From NCBI GenBank assembly GCA_964344295.1, contig CAYFMR010000020.1, positions 1 through 12,676 on the forward strand: a DNA stretch of 12,676 bases. The letters run 5' to 3'. Numbering within the stretch: the stretch's first letter is position 1; each line of letters opens with the position of its first letter. Of the stretch, positions 5,873-12,676 are shown piece by piece. The notes below the pieces were generated by a model that was given only the letters and a program-made list of their open reading frames with translations, made no database searches and was not told the DNA's origin. The translations under genes and the position numbers were made by a program. The DNA comes from JAAYFJ01 sp964344295 (GTDB lineage Bacteria > Bacillota > Clostridia > Tissierellales > Peptoniphilaceae).

Positions 5873-7081
5873 TTAACTGGCTCGTCGTTTTTCGGAGCGG
5901 TCGACAAAGACGGTACATACGGCATCGCCGGTGATGTTAACCGTCGTACGCATCATGTCTAAAATTCGGTCAATTCCGGCAATCAGGGCAATCCCTTCCA
6001 CAGGAATCCCCGTTGCGGTGAGGACCATCGTCAGCATGATCAGTCCGGCACCGGGTACTCCGGCCGTTCCGATGGAAGCCAAAGTGGCCGTCAGAACGAT
6101 TGTAAGCATCGAGGACATGGTCATAGGCACACCGTAGACGGCAGCAATAAACAGAGAACAAACGCCTAGGTAGATGGCCGTTCCATCCATGTTAATGGTG
6201 GCACCTAAAGGGAGCACGAAAGATGTAATTTCAGGCGATACATCGAGTTGTTCTTCGCAACATTTCATGTTAACCGGCAGCGTAGCAGCTGAGGAGGCCG
6301 TCGTAAAAGCTACGGCCATGGCAGGGAACATGGCTTTGAAAAATCTTCCCGGACTTTCTTTCGCCAACCCTTTCACTGCCGCCGAATAGAGAACAGCTAT
6401 ATGAATGATACTGGCGACATAAGAGGCCAAAATAACCTTTAACAAGGGCAACAACACCGCAGGTCCGTTCACGGCCACCACGGGCACGATCAGGGCGAAC
6501 ACCCCGATGGGAGCCAGGTTCATAATCCAACCGGTGATGGTGTACATGGCTTCGGCCAGGGCTTCGATCACGTGTTGTAACGGTTTTCCCACTTCCCCCA
6601 GAACCAGTAGCCCGGAGCCTAAGAAAATGGAGAACGTGATGATTTGCAACATCTCTCCTTCCACCATGGCCTTGATGGGGTTGGTGGGGACGATGTTTAA
6701 AAGCACATCGGTAATCTTCGGCACTTCCTTTGCCTCGTTGACCAGTTCGCCAGCCGGTAATGTAAAACCGGCACCGACTTTAAACAAGGTAGCTACAATC
6801 AGGCCAATGGAAACGGCGAATGCCGTGGTGACCATATAAAACGCCATGGTCTTCCCGCCGATGCGACCTAGCTTCTTGACGTCTCCCAGAGATACGACTC
6901 CGGATACTAAAGAAGCAAACACCAAGGGGACGATGATCATCTTAATGAGATTTAAAAACAGCGTTCCGAAGGGTTTGATGTAGTTGGTGGCCGCATCAGG
7001 GTTGGATTGAAACAGCAAACCGACGATGACCCCAAGAATGAGTCCTAACAAAATTTTGATGGATAATGACAGCTTCTTCAT
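5873..7081 (-). CDS. Dicarboxylate/amino acid:cation symporter, glutamate/aspartate type
   Basis: 402-residue membrane carrier of the DAACS (GltP/GltT/DctA) family, importing acidic substrates with Na+ or H+. Eight membrane helices and two re-entrant loops are expected. The re-entrant-loop motif SSAATLP lies at about 263-269 and the cation-binding NMDGT at 297-301. The last helix has D375, R378, T379, N382 and D386 in the D-x2-R-T-x2-N-x3-D spacing of archaeal GltPh. The arginine favours glutamate/aspartate over neutral substrates, while C4-dicarboxylates remain possible. The start is the ATG at 7081 (MKKLSLSIKI) behind AAGAGGTG. An ATG ten codons upstream at 7111 overlaps the promoter -10 and cannot be translated from that transcript. 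Single gene, convergent with panC. Confidence 0.92.
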   Translation of the reverse strand: MKKLSLSIKILLGLILGVIVGLLFQSNPDAATNYIKPFGTLFLNLIKMIIVPLVFASLVSGVVSLGDVKKLGRIGGKTMAFYMVTTAFAVSIGLIVATLFKVGAGFTLPAGELVNEAKEVPKITDVLLNIVPTNPIKAMVEGEMLQIITFSIFLGSGLLVLGEVGKPLQHVIEALAEAMYTITGWIMNLAPIGVFALIVPVVAVNGPAVLLPLLKVILASYVASIIHIAVLYSAAVKGLAKESPGRFFKAMFPAMAVAFTTASSAATLPVNMKCCEEQLDVSPEITSFVLPLGATINMDGTAIYLGVCSLFIAAVYGVPMTMSSMLTIVLTATLASIGTAGVPGAGLIMLTMVLTATGIPVEGIALIAGIDRILDMMRTTVNITGDAVCTVFVDRSEKRRAS

Positions 7082-7109
7082 ACAACACCTCTTTTCGATG
7101 ATTTGTTTC

Positions 7110-7138
7110 ATTATATCACTGCATTGTGAGAAAGTCGA
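7110..7138 (-). promoter_or_regulatory. Promoter of the symporter gene
   Basis: The reverse strand has a perfect TATAAT (7115-7110), a 17-base spacer and TCGACT (7138-7133) as a fair -35. Transcription would start near 7103, giving a leader of about 22 bases. Confidence 0.65.
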
Positions 7139-7164
7139 TGATTATTGATTATTTTTTGTCCACA

Positions 7165-7198
7165 GAAAAAAACGACTCTCCGTTTCAGAGAGTCGTTT
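7165..7198 (-). terminator. Terminator of the gltX-rae1 operon, overlapping the rae1 stop codon
   Basis: An 11-bp stem AAACGACTCTC (7170-7180) with GAGAGTCGTTT (7188-7198) is followed on the minus strand by a T-run (7172-7166). The stem's first arm includes two bases of the rae1 TAA (7199-7197), so termination is immediate at the end of the operon. Confidence 0.85.
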
Positions 7199-7724
7199 AT
7201 GATGGTGGTTTCATATCTTTCCAGGCCCTTAAGGTCGCTTTCCAAGTAGAACCCGTTCGGCTCATGTAATCATTATTTTCCGTGTTTTGTCGCTGTTGTT
7301 TGCGTTGGCTTTCTCTGAGGCTATCCTGGATTTCCGCTTGCAGTTCCCTGGCACTCAGGCGCGTGCCTCCCCGGGCCAAAATCATTTCTTGCTCTAAGCG
7401 ATCACTGGTCGCCACGCGGATCTGTTTCGTCTGTCCATAGCGATCTAGGTACCGCTCAATGTATTGATCTGCCGTTTCCAATTCTTCCGTAAAGACAATT
7501 TTGATGCCTTGGCGATACTCCACATGAGCCTTTTTTCCCTTGACGCGATAGGCATCAAAGACTACGGTGATATTGATTTTGCTGTGGTGAGCATATTCCT
7601 CCAAAATATGGATTAAGGTCTCTCGTCCTCCTTCCAGCGAGTGCTCCGCTTCTTCCCTCAGCGCATCCCATTGATTCATGATGTTGTATCCGTCCACCAT
7701 GAGCAATGTCTTTTTCCTGGCCAT
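7197..7724 (-). CDS. rae1: NYN-domain endoribonuclease, Rae1/YacP family
   Basis: 175 residues, close to Bacillus subtilis Rae1 (YacP), which cleaves certain mRNAs in the ribosomal A site. NYN/PIN-like acidic residues are visible: D11 in MVDGYNIMNQW, D57 in VVFDAYRVKGKK, then ETADQYIERY and VATSDRLEQ. RLSARELQAEI is the usual downstream family segment; a basic, glutamine-rich stretch and a tryptophan-containing tail close the protein. The ATG at 7724 shares a base with the rlmB stop (TAATG), indicating coupled translation. It is the last gene of the operon. The order mrnC, rlmB, rae1 matches Bacillus, except that thyX is inserted here. The substrate in this organism is not known. Confidence 0.9.
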   Translation of the reverse strand: MARKKTLLMVDGYNIMNQWDALREEAEHSLEGGRETLIHILEEYAHHSKINITVVFDAYRVKGKKAHVEYRQGIKIVFTEELETADQYIERYLDRYGQTKQIRVATSDRLEQEMILARGGTRLSARELQAEIQDSLRESQRKQQRQNTENNDYMSRTGSTWKATLRAWKDMKPPS

Positions 7725-8455
7725 TAGGATCCCTCTTGACGCAAAACCTCGTAAATGAGAATTGCCGCCGCATTGGACGCGTTTAGCGAGTTGATTCGCC
7801 CCTTCATAGGCAGGCTCAAAATCACGTCACAGTGAGCGCGAATCTTTGGTCCCAGGCCTTTGTTTTCGCCACCGATCACCAGTCCCACCGGCCCTTTGAG
7901 GTCCGTCTCATAGGGAGAGCTTTCTCCATCCATATCCGCGCCATAAATCCACAACCCTTCTTTTTTAAGGGATTCAATCGCCATAACCAAATTGGTCACC
8001 CGTACCACAGGCATAAATTCCACCGCTCCTGCTGAAGTGCGTGCCACCGTCTCCGTGATCGTCGCAGAACGGCGTTCGGGAATAATCACCCCATGAAATC
8101 CAGCACATTCTGCCGTACGGATAATGGCACCCAAGTTATGGGGATCCTCAATACCGGCGAGCAAGATGACCTTAGGGGCTTCATGACGCTCTTTGGCCCT
8201 CTCTAAAATCCTGTCGAGGTCACTGTAGACAAAATCGCTGACCATGGCCACCACCCCTTGATGACGACCGCCTTCTGCCAACTCGTCCAGTTTTTGTTGG
8301 GGCACGGTAAAAATCGGCACCCTTTGCTCTTTTGCCATGGCGAAGATTTGACCCATACTTCCCTTAGCCGCCCCTTCTTCCACATAGAGACGGTCAATGG
8401 GGGCCTGGGCCTTGAGTCTCTCCATCACGGGATTGCGTCCGATTCTAATGGCCAT
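7724..8455 (-). CDS. rlmB: 23S rRNA (guanosine-2'-O-)-methyltransferase RlmB, SpoU/TrmH family
   Basis: 243 residues from the ATG at 8455 (MAIRIGRNPVMERL), chosen because GGAGG lies six bases before it and the family starts with a short substrate-binding domain (RNPVMERLK). A longer frame opening at 8506 adds 17 unrelated residues and is rejected. The SPOUT methyltransferase motifs are complete: NLGAIIRTAECAGFHGVII, then GLVIGGENKGLG, then LPMKGRINSLNASNAAAILI, which form the knotted SAM site. By family it methylates a 23S rRNA guanosine (G2251 in E. coli). The first codons overlap thyX by 11 bases and the stop overlaps rae1. Confidence 0.94.
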   Translation of the reverse strand: MAIRIGRNPVMERLKAQAPIDRLYVEEGAAKGSMGQIFAMAKEQRVPIFTVPQQKLDELAEGGRHQGVVAMVSDFVYSDLDRILERAKERHEAPKVILLAGIEDPHNLGAIIRTAECAGFHGVIIPERRSATITETVARTSAGAVEFMPVVRVTNLVMAIESLKKEGLWIYGADMDGESSPYETDLKGPVGLVIGGENKGLGPKIRAHCDVILSLPMKGRINSLNASNAAAILIYEVLRQEGS

Positions 8456-9221
8456 GATGCGCCTCCAAATCCTTGAAATATTCCCGCACTTCTTGGATCT
8501 TACCACAGGTCATATTGCCTTCCGGGCACGGTCCGCCTATGCAAGATGGACCGGCATGAGCAAAGATGTGGGGACAAACTGCCTTGACTTGACGCAGCAT
8601 TTCCGTGGCCAGTTCTCTGATTTCCCACTGAGCCCGCAAACAGCAACGCAGGTTAAAAAAGTGTAACAAGGAGCGGGCATTCATGGTAACCACGATTTTC
8701 GTCTCACAGGCGTTAGGAAAGACATAGCGCGCATCTTCTAAGGCCTGTTTCGTGGCCTTTTGACGAGCTTCTTTTGCACCTAATCCTTCTTCCAAGTATG
8801 CCCTTTCGTGTTTCGGTGCCAGGATGGCTACCAGCTCGTCATAGGCCTTCTGGTCCGCTTCCATGGCTTCGACAAAGAGGGCTTTGGCCTCTTCATCCGC
8901 CGCGATGGCCGGCGGGATCACGTATTGGAATTGGTCTAGCTGCACATAGCGCTGGCTTTGTTGGGAGTAGCTGGCAATGCGATGGCGCACGAATTGGTGA
9001 GTCAATGCCCTGCTTACCCCTTCAATGCCAAAGGTAAAGCTGATGTGTTCCACCGGACTCATGTGCCCCATGTCTGTGAGTAGTGATAAAAAACGCTCTA
9101 CTCCCTCTTCCGTCTGCTTTTCTTCCAAGGCTTCCACGCCCACAGGAGAGTAACATAGCTTTGCGGCGGATGCCACAAGCTTTTCTGCATCCGGCGTGTA
9201 GCGTAAGAGACTAACGCGCAT
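8445..9221 (-). CDS. thyX: FAD-dependent thymidylate synthase
   Basis: Makes dTMP from dUMP using methylenetetrahydrofolate, FAD and NADPH, an alternative to ThyA. 258 residues. The signature RHR-x7-S is present as RHRIASYSQQSQRY at residues 79-92. Other family segments are MGHMSPVEHISFTF, FPNACETKIVVTMNARSLLH and the LRCCLRAQWEIRELA stretch. A cysteine-rich tail (PSCIGGPCPEGNMTCGK) resembles that of other clostridial ThyX. The ATG at 9221 follows AGGAGG. It overlaps mrnC by 11 bases and rlmB by 11 bases. Its place between mrnC and rlmB is seen in several anaerobic Bacillota but not in Bacillus. No thyA is visible here. Confidence 0.96.
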   Translation of the reverse strand: MRVSLLRYTPDAEKLVASAAKLCYSPVGVEALEEKQTEEGVERFLSLLTDMGHMSPVEHISFTFGIEGVSRALTHQFVRHRIASYSQQSQRYVQLDQFQYVIPPAIAADEEAKALFVEAMEADQKAYDELVAILAPKHERAYLEEGLGAKEARQKATKQALEDARYVFPNACETKIVVTMNARSLLHFFNLRCCLRAQWEIRELATEMLRQVKAVCPHIFAHAGPSCIGGPCPEGNMTCGKIQEVREYFKDLEAHHGH

Positions 9222-9621
9222 CCTCTTCCTCCTTTATGCCCAGGGAAAATAGTTCCAAGATGCGGTCTTTCCTCCCCAGGAGATACAAATAGCCAAACAG
9301 GGCTTCTAGCCCTGTGGCGGTGCGATATTCTTGTACAGTCATATTTTTGGCCATGGTGGCAGGGTGTCCGTTGCGTCCTCGGCGAAACACCGTGGCCTCT
9401 TCGTCGGTGAGGTCATCTTTGATTGTCTCGTAAAAAGCTGTTTGTCCCCTGGCGCTTACCACTTGGCTGGTCATACGATGCAAGACTTGGGGTTTACGTC
9501 CCGGTGCCAGCATCTGGGTACGCGCTAGAATTTCAAAGACAGCGTCACCGATAAATGCCCATGATAAAGGGGCCATCATGCGGATGGCCTCTTCACTTAG
9601 CGTGTTTATCTCTTTTTCCAT
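9211..9621 (-). CDS. mrnC: Mini-ribonuclease III
   Basis: Dimeric RNase III-like enzyme without a dsRNA-binding domain; in Bacillus it matures the ends of 23S rRNA. 136 residues, normal. The signature SWAFIGDAVFE (residues 20-30) carries catalytic D26. RRGRNGH at 80-86 and TGLEALFGYLYLLGR at 103-117 with E106 complete the active site. The ATG at 9621 lies inside the end of cysS (16-base overlap) with AAGGG six bases upstream. thyX overlaps its last codons. The position directly after cysS is the conserved Bacillota arrangement. Confidence 0.94.
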   Translation of the reverse strand: MEKEINTLSEEAIRMMAPLSWAFIGDAVFEILARTQMLAPGRKPQVLHRMTSQVVSARGQTAFYETIKDDLTDEEATVFRRGRNGHPATMAKNMTVQEYRTATGLEALFGYLYLLGRKDRILELFSLGIKEEEDAR

Positions 9622-10994
9622 ACAGTACCCTTAGACGTGTCTTCAATCTCATAGCCACGTTCTCGGATCATTTCCCGAATTTCATCGGCGCGCACATAGT
9701 CTTTTTGTTGGCGCGCTTGGTTACGTTCTTCGATTAAGGCAAGCACTTCATCGTCTGCCGTACCTTCCCCATGTTTCAAAAGGCCCAGTACATCGGCTAA
9801 TTCCATAAAGTTTTGTAAAAATGTATCCAAATCGCCTCGGACGGTATTTTCATTGAACTTGGTATTCGCATAACGAGCCATATCAAATAATGTGGCCATC
9901 GCCGCTGCCGTATTCAGATCATCATCCATGTGATAGATAAAGTCCTCTTGGAATCCGGCCACGACTTGTTCCACCGCTTCTGTGGTGTGTCCTTCCGGTG
10001 CGTCTTCCAGAAGGGTTTCCATGTGCTCCTTAGCATTATATAGACGTCTCAGTCCCTGCTTGGCGTGGTCCATCGTCTCACGGCTATAATCCAAAGGCGT
10101 GCGATAATGGGCGGAGAGCAAGAAGAAGCGCAGCACCTCATAGTCATATTCCTTGACTACATCTTTGACCGTAAAAAAGTTGCCTAGAGACTTGCTCATT
10201 TTTTCCTTATCCACGGTAATCATGCCATTATGAAGCCAATAATGGGCAAAGGGTTTGCCCGTCAGCGTCTCCGATTGAGCGATTTCATTTTCATGGTGAG
10301 GAAATTGTAGGTCTTCTCCGCCGGAGTGGATGTCGATGGTGTCGCCTAAAAGCGTTTTAGCCATAACAGAGCACTCAATATGCCAACCCGGACGACCTGG
10401 TCCCCAGGGACTGTCCCAAGCAGGTTCACCCGGTTTTTGTTTTTTCCATAGCACGAAGTCAAGAGGATTGTGTTTGTCTTCGTTGACATCTACTCGCGCC
10501 CCACTTTGTAGGTCGTCAATATTTTTCTTGGATAGCTTACCGTAATCTTTCGCCGCTTCGATATTAAAATACACATTTCCGTCTACAGCATAGGCAGCAT
10601 GTTTTTGTTCCAATCCCTCGATAAAGTTAATCATCGGCTCGATAAATTCCGTGGCGCGTGGATTGGTTGTCCGATAGTCATAGAGGTTTAAGCCCTTAGC
10701 ATCTTCCATAAATGCTTCAATATACGTTTCGGCAATTTCCTTGGACGTCTTGCCTTCATCGTTGGCGCGGTTAATGATTTTGTCATCAATATCGGTAAAG
10801 TTGACGACAAAGTTCACGTCATAGCCCTTATAGATGAAATAGCGACGCAGAGTATCAAAAGTCACCAAAGGACGGGCATTGCCCACGTGGATGTAGTTAT
10901 ATACCGTCGGGCCACAGTTATACATGGACACCTTGCCCTCTTGGACGGGAACAAATTCCTCTTTTGTTCTGGTTAATGTATTATAAAGTTTCAT
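9606..10994 (-). CDS. cysS: Cysteinyl-tRNA synthetase
   Basis: Class I aminoacyl-tRNA synthetase charging tRNA-Cys; cytoplasmic. 462 residues, normal length. HIGH-type HVGN at 36-39 in CGPTVYNYIHVGNARP; KMSKS at 265-269. The zinc ligands that recognise the cysteine thiol are visible as C27, C208 (GWHIECS), a histidine of HHEN at 233-236, and E237. NFTDIDDKII (65-74) is also diagnostic. The ATG at 10994 follows AAGGAGAG. It starts 9 bases after gltX ends and overlaps mrnC. Bacillus subtilis has cysE between gltX and cysS; it is absent here. Confidence 0.97.
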   Translation of the reverse strand: MKLYNTLTRTKEEFVPVQEGKVSMYNCGPTVYNYIHVGNARPLVTFDTLRRYFIYKGYDVNFVVNFTDIDDKIINRANDEGKTSKEIAETYIEAFMEDAKGLNLYDYRTTNPRATEFIEPMINFIEGLEQKHAAYAVDGNVYFNIEAAKDYGKLSKKNIDDLQSGARVDVNEDKHNPLDFVLWKKQKPGEPAWDSPWGPGRPGWHIECSVMAKTLLGDTIDIHSGGEDLQFPHHENEIAQSETLTGKPFAHYWLHNGMITVDKEKMSKSLGNFFTVKDVVKEYDYEVLRFFLLSAHYRTPLDYSRETMDHAKQGLRRLYNAKEHMETLLEDAPEGHTTEAVEQVVAGFQEDFIYHMDDDLNTAAAMATLFDMARYANTKFNENTVRGDLDTFLQNFMELADVLGLLKHGEGTADDEVLALIEERNQARQQKDYVRADEIREMIRERGYEIEDTSKGTVWKKR

Positions 10995-11003
10995 AATCTC
11001 TCC

Positions 11004-12476
11004 TTATAAGGCGCTTTTCGCCATTTCCAGACGATGCAAACTTTCTTCTTTGCCTAACAGGAAGATGATGTTCGATAAATCCGGTCCGTGCATTTCTCCC
11101 GTCAAGGCGACACGAGAAGGCATAAAGAGGTTTTTCCCTTTGATGCCCGTTTCCTTTTGGACGGACTTCAAGAGTCCCTTGGCAAAAGCTTCATCGAAGT
11201 CCTCGCAGGCGCTGAGTTTTTCGATTAACGTATCTAATAAAGTTGGCACCGTTTCACCTTTCATCACTTCTCGAGCCTCATCGGATAAGTCCGCTTTGGT
11301 CAAGATGACTTTGACCCGGTCGGATACGTCAGACAAGATGTGCATAGACCCTTTCACCGTATCCAAAAGCAAGGCGTACCAGTTGTGACGCTCTTTTAGG
11401 TCTTCTGCTGTCGCCAGACCGTCAGCGATGAGGTAAGGCGCACAGAGATCCACCAGCTTTTCTCCACTGTATTCTTTGATGTAGTGTTGGTTCACCCAAT
11501 CCAACTTATCCAGGTCGAAAATGCCGCCGGTTTTGGATACGCGATCCAGCGTAAAGTGTTCCACTAGCTCCTCTAAAGTAAACAGCTCCCGGTTATCCTC
11601 TGGACTCCAGCCAATGAGAGCCAGATAGTTTACTAGCCCTTCTGGCAGGTAACCCTTGGCGCGGAAATCTTCCACCGCGACATCGCCTTGGCGCTTAGAC
11701 AGCTTTTTACGTTCTTTGTTAAGGACCGTAGGCAAATGGACATATGTGGGTTCCGGGTAGCCGAGCATGTGGTATAAGATGATGTGCTTAGGCGTTGAGG
11801 GCAGCCACTCTTCTCCCCGGATGATGTGGGAGATCTTCATGGCATGGTCGTCCACTACGACGGCCATGTGGTAGGTGGGAAATCCATCGGACTTCAACAG
11901 CACTTGGTCATCCATATCAGAAGTGTTGATCGTAATCTTCCCGCGAATCAAATCGTGGAAGCTGATATCTTGATTATGGGGCAGTTTCATGCGTACCACG
12001 TACTCTTCACCTGCGGCAATGCGCGCTTTCGCCTCTTCTAAGGAAAGGCTTCGACAATGTTCATCATAACGCGGAATTTGGCCATTAATACGCTGGCGTT
12101 CCCGCACCTCATCTAAGCGTTCCTTACTGCAAAAGCAATAATAGGCGTCGCCTTGCTCAATGAGCTGCTCCACCGCTTTTTGGTAAATCGGCAGACGCTC
12201 GCTTTGAATGTAGGGGCCATACTCGCCTTGCTGTACGGCTTTCCCGTCTTCTAATAGGACCCCTTCATCTGGACTGATGCCAGCCCATTGCATGGCCTCT
12301 AGCAAGTTTTCAATAGCACCTTCTACCAAACGGGTGCGGTCTGTATCCTCAATACGCAACACAAACGTTCCGCCGTGTTGTCTGGCAAATAAATAATTAT
12401 ATAACGCTGTGCGCAAACCCCCAATGTGCATATAGCCTGTGGGGCTGGGCGCAAAGCGAACTCTCACATTTGACAT
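11004..12476 (-). CDS. gltX: Glutamyl-tRNA synthetase
   Basis: Class I synthetase charging tRNA-Glu, 490 residues. RFAPSPTGYMHIGGLRTALY at residues 7-26 holds the HIGH motif (HIGG at 17-20); the KMSKS equivalent is KLSKR at 258-262. RIEDTDRTR (41-49) and GFPTYHMAVVVDDH are conserved glutamate-binding and catalytic segments. Cysteines in YYCFCS (112-117) and C141 with a tyrosine nearby resemble the zinc site of some bacterial enzymes. Whether it also charges tRNA-Gln (with GatCAB) cannot be told here. The ATG at 12476 follows AAAGGGG. First gene of the six-gene operon, with its promoter at 12512-12542. Confidence 0.97.
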   Translation of the reverse strand: MSNVRVRFAPSPTGYMHIGGLRTALYNYLFARQHGGTFVLRIEDTDRTRLVEGAIENLLEAMQWAGISPDEGVLLEDGKAVQQGEYGPYIQSERLPIYQKAVEQLIEQGDAYYCFCSKERLDEVRERQRINGQIPRYDEHCRSLSLEEAKARIAAGEEYVVRMKLPHNQDISFHDLIRGKITINTSDMDDQVLLKSDGFPTYHMAVVVDDHAMKISHIIRGEEWLPSTPKHIILYHMLGYPEPTYVHLPTVLNKERKKLSKRQGDVAVEDFRAKGYLPEGLVNYLALIGWSPEDNRELFTLEELVEHFTLDRVSKTGGIFDLDKLDWVNQHYIKEYSGEKLVDLCAPYLIADGLATAEDLKERHNWYALLLDTVKGSMHILSDVSDRVKVILTKADLSDEAREVMKGETVPTLLDTLIEKLSACEDFDEAFAKGLLKSVQKETGIKGKNLFMPSRVALTGEMHGPDLSNIIFLLGKEESLHRLEMAKSAL

Positions 12477-12511
12477 GACATTCCCCTTTCTGCTTATGGT
12501 TACTTAGTTTT

Positions 12512-12542
12512 ATTTTACCATAAAATGCGCCATTTGGGGCAA
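12512..12542 (-). promoter_or_regulatory. Promoter of the gltX operon
   Basis: The reverse strand has an extended -10, TGGTAAAAT (hexamer 12517-12512), and a poor -35, TTGCCC (12542-12537), 19 bases upstream. Its place 35 bases before the gltX ATG and downstream of a terminator fits. No T-box sequence (AGGGTGG with ACCGCG) is present in 12477-12620, and I see no other gene or RNA there. Confidence 0.55.
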
Positions 12543-12620
12543 TCCCTTCTTGGCATCTCCTATAATCTCGTCCTAAATACCATGACCTTGCTCTCGATCG
12601 ATCTTCAAGTCACAAAGTGT

Positions 12621-12650
12621 AAAAAAAGAACCTGCCTAAGCAGGTTCTTT
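12621..12650 (-). terminator. Terminator of the gene upstream of gltX (beyond the right edge)
   Basis: An 11-bp perfect stem AAAGAACCTGC (12625-12635) with GCAGGTTCTTT (12640-12650) and a 4-base loop. On the minus strand seven T follow (12627-12621). It ends transcription coming from beyond position 12676 and isolates the gltX operon. Confidence 0.85.
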
Positions 12651-12676
12651 GACGTTCTCTTGTGCCAATTAGGAAA

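Noticed and set aside
7082..7111. The upstream ATG at 7111 as the symporter start
   Set aside because: It overlaps the TATAAT promoter element, whereas the ATG at 7081 has a good ribosome site and gives the usual N-terminus.
8456..8506. The upstream ATG at 8506 as the rlmB start
   Set aside because: The added 17 residues are unlike the family and lie deep in thyX, while the ATG at 8455 has GGAGG and the family's usual first residues.
12477..12676. A T-box riboswitch before gltX
   Set aside because: The hairpin at 12621-12650 looks like one, but the T-box sequence and specifier stems are absent. A simple terminator of the preceding gene and a separate promoter explain it.

Overview
The window looks like chromosomal DNA from a member of the Bacillota (Firmicutes), most likely a Clostridia-like lineage. 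The evidence is the gene order gltX-cysS-mrnC-thyX-rlmB-rae1, the rplM-rpsI pair, strong AGGAGG ribosome binding sites, TTGACA/TATAAT-type promoters and many hairpin terminators with T-runs. I cannot name the genus from sequence alone.

Positions 1-2650 are an accessory, decaying segment. A minus-strand reading frame begins as an MmeI-like (type IIL/IIG) restriction-modification N-terminus. It carries a one-base frameshift near 905. Near 240-262 it passes, without a stop, into the C-terminal part of an AlbA/RecG-like HATPase_c_4 protein that runs off the left edge. A divergent plus-strand gene for a tiny membrane peptide follows, broken by an in-frame TAG and a frameshift. Next come the two ends of a GNAT acetyltransferase that has lost its middle, and a secreted lipoprotein with a single frameshift. 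Promoters and terminators around these genes still look good, so the damage is mainly in the coding parts.

Positions 2650-7140 hold intact genes. rplM-rpsI (ribosomal proteins L13 and S9) is transcribed leftward from a strong promoter with a short leader. Divergent from it are an Era-like GTPase with a DUF697 membrane domain and then panC (pantothenate synthetase), which has its own strong promoter overlapped by an inverted repeat. panC converges on a glutamate/aspartate-type cation symporter, with two strong hairpins between them.

Positions 7165-12676 are one tight leftward operon: gltX, cysS, mrnC, thyX, rlmB, rae1. All junctions from cysS to rae1 overlap, which suggests translational coupling. 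The products cover tRNA charging (Glu, Cys), 23S rRNA maturation (Mini-III), 23S rRNA 2'-O-methylation, ribosome-associated mRNA cleavage (Rae1) and dTMP synthesis. The terminator of a further gene lies at the right edge.

I found no convincing undescribed system. The observation most worth a second look is the in-frame fusion of an MmeI-like nuclease/spacer module to a HATPase_c_4 tail, inside a cluster of deletion scars and frameshifts.
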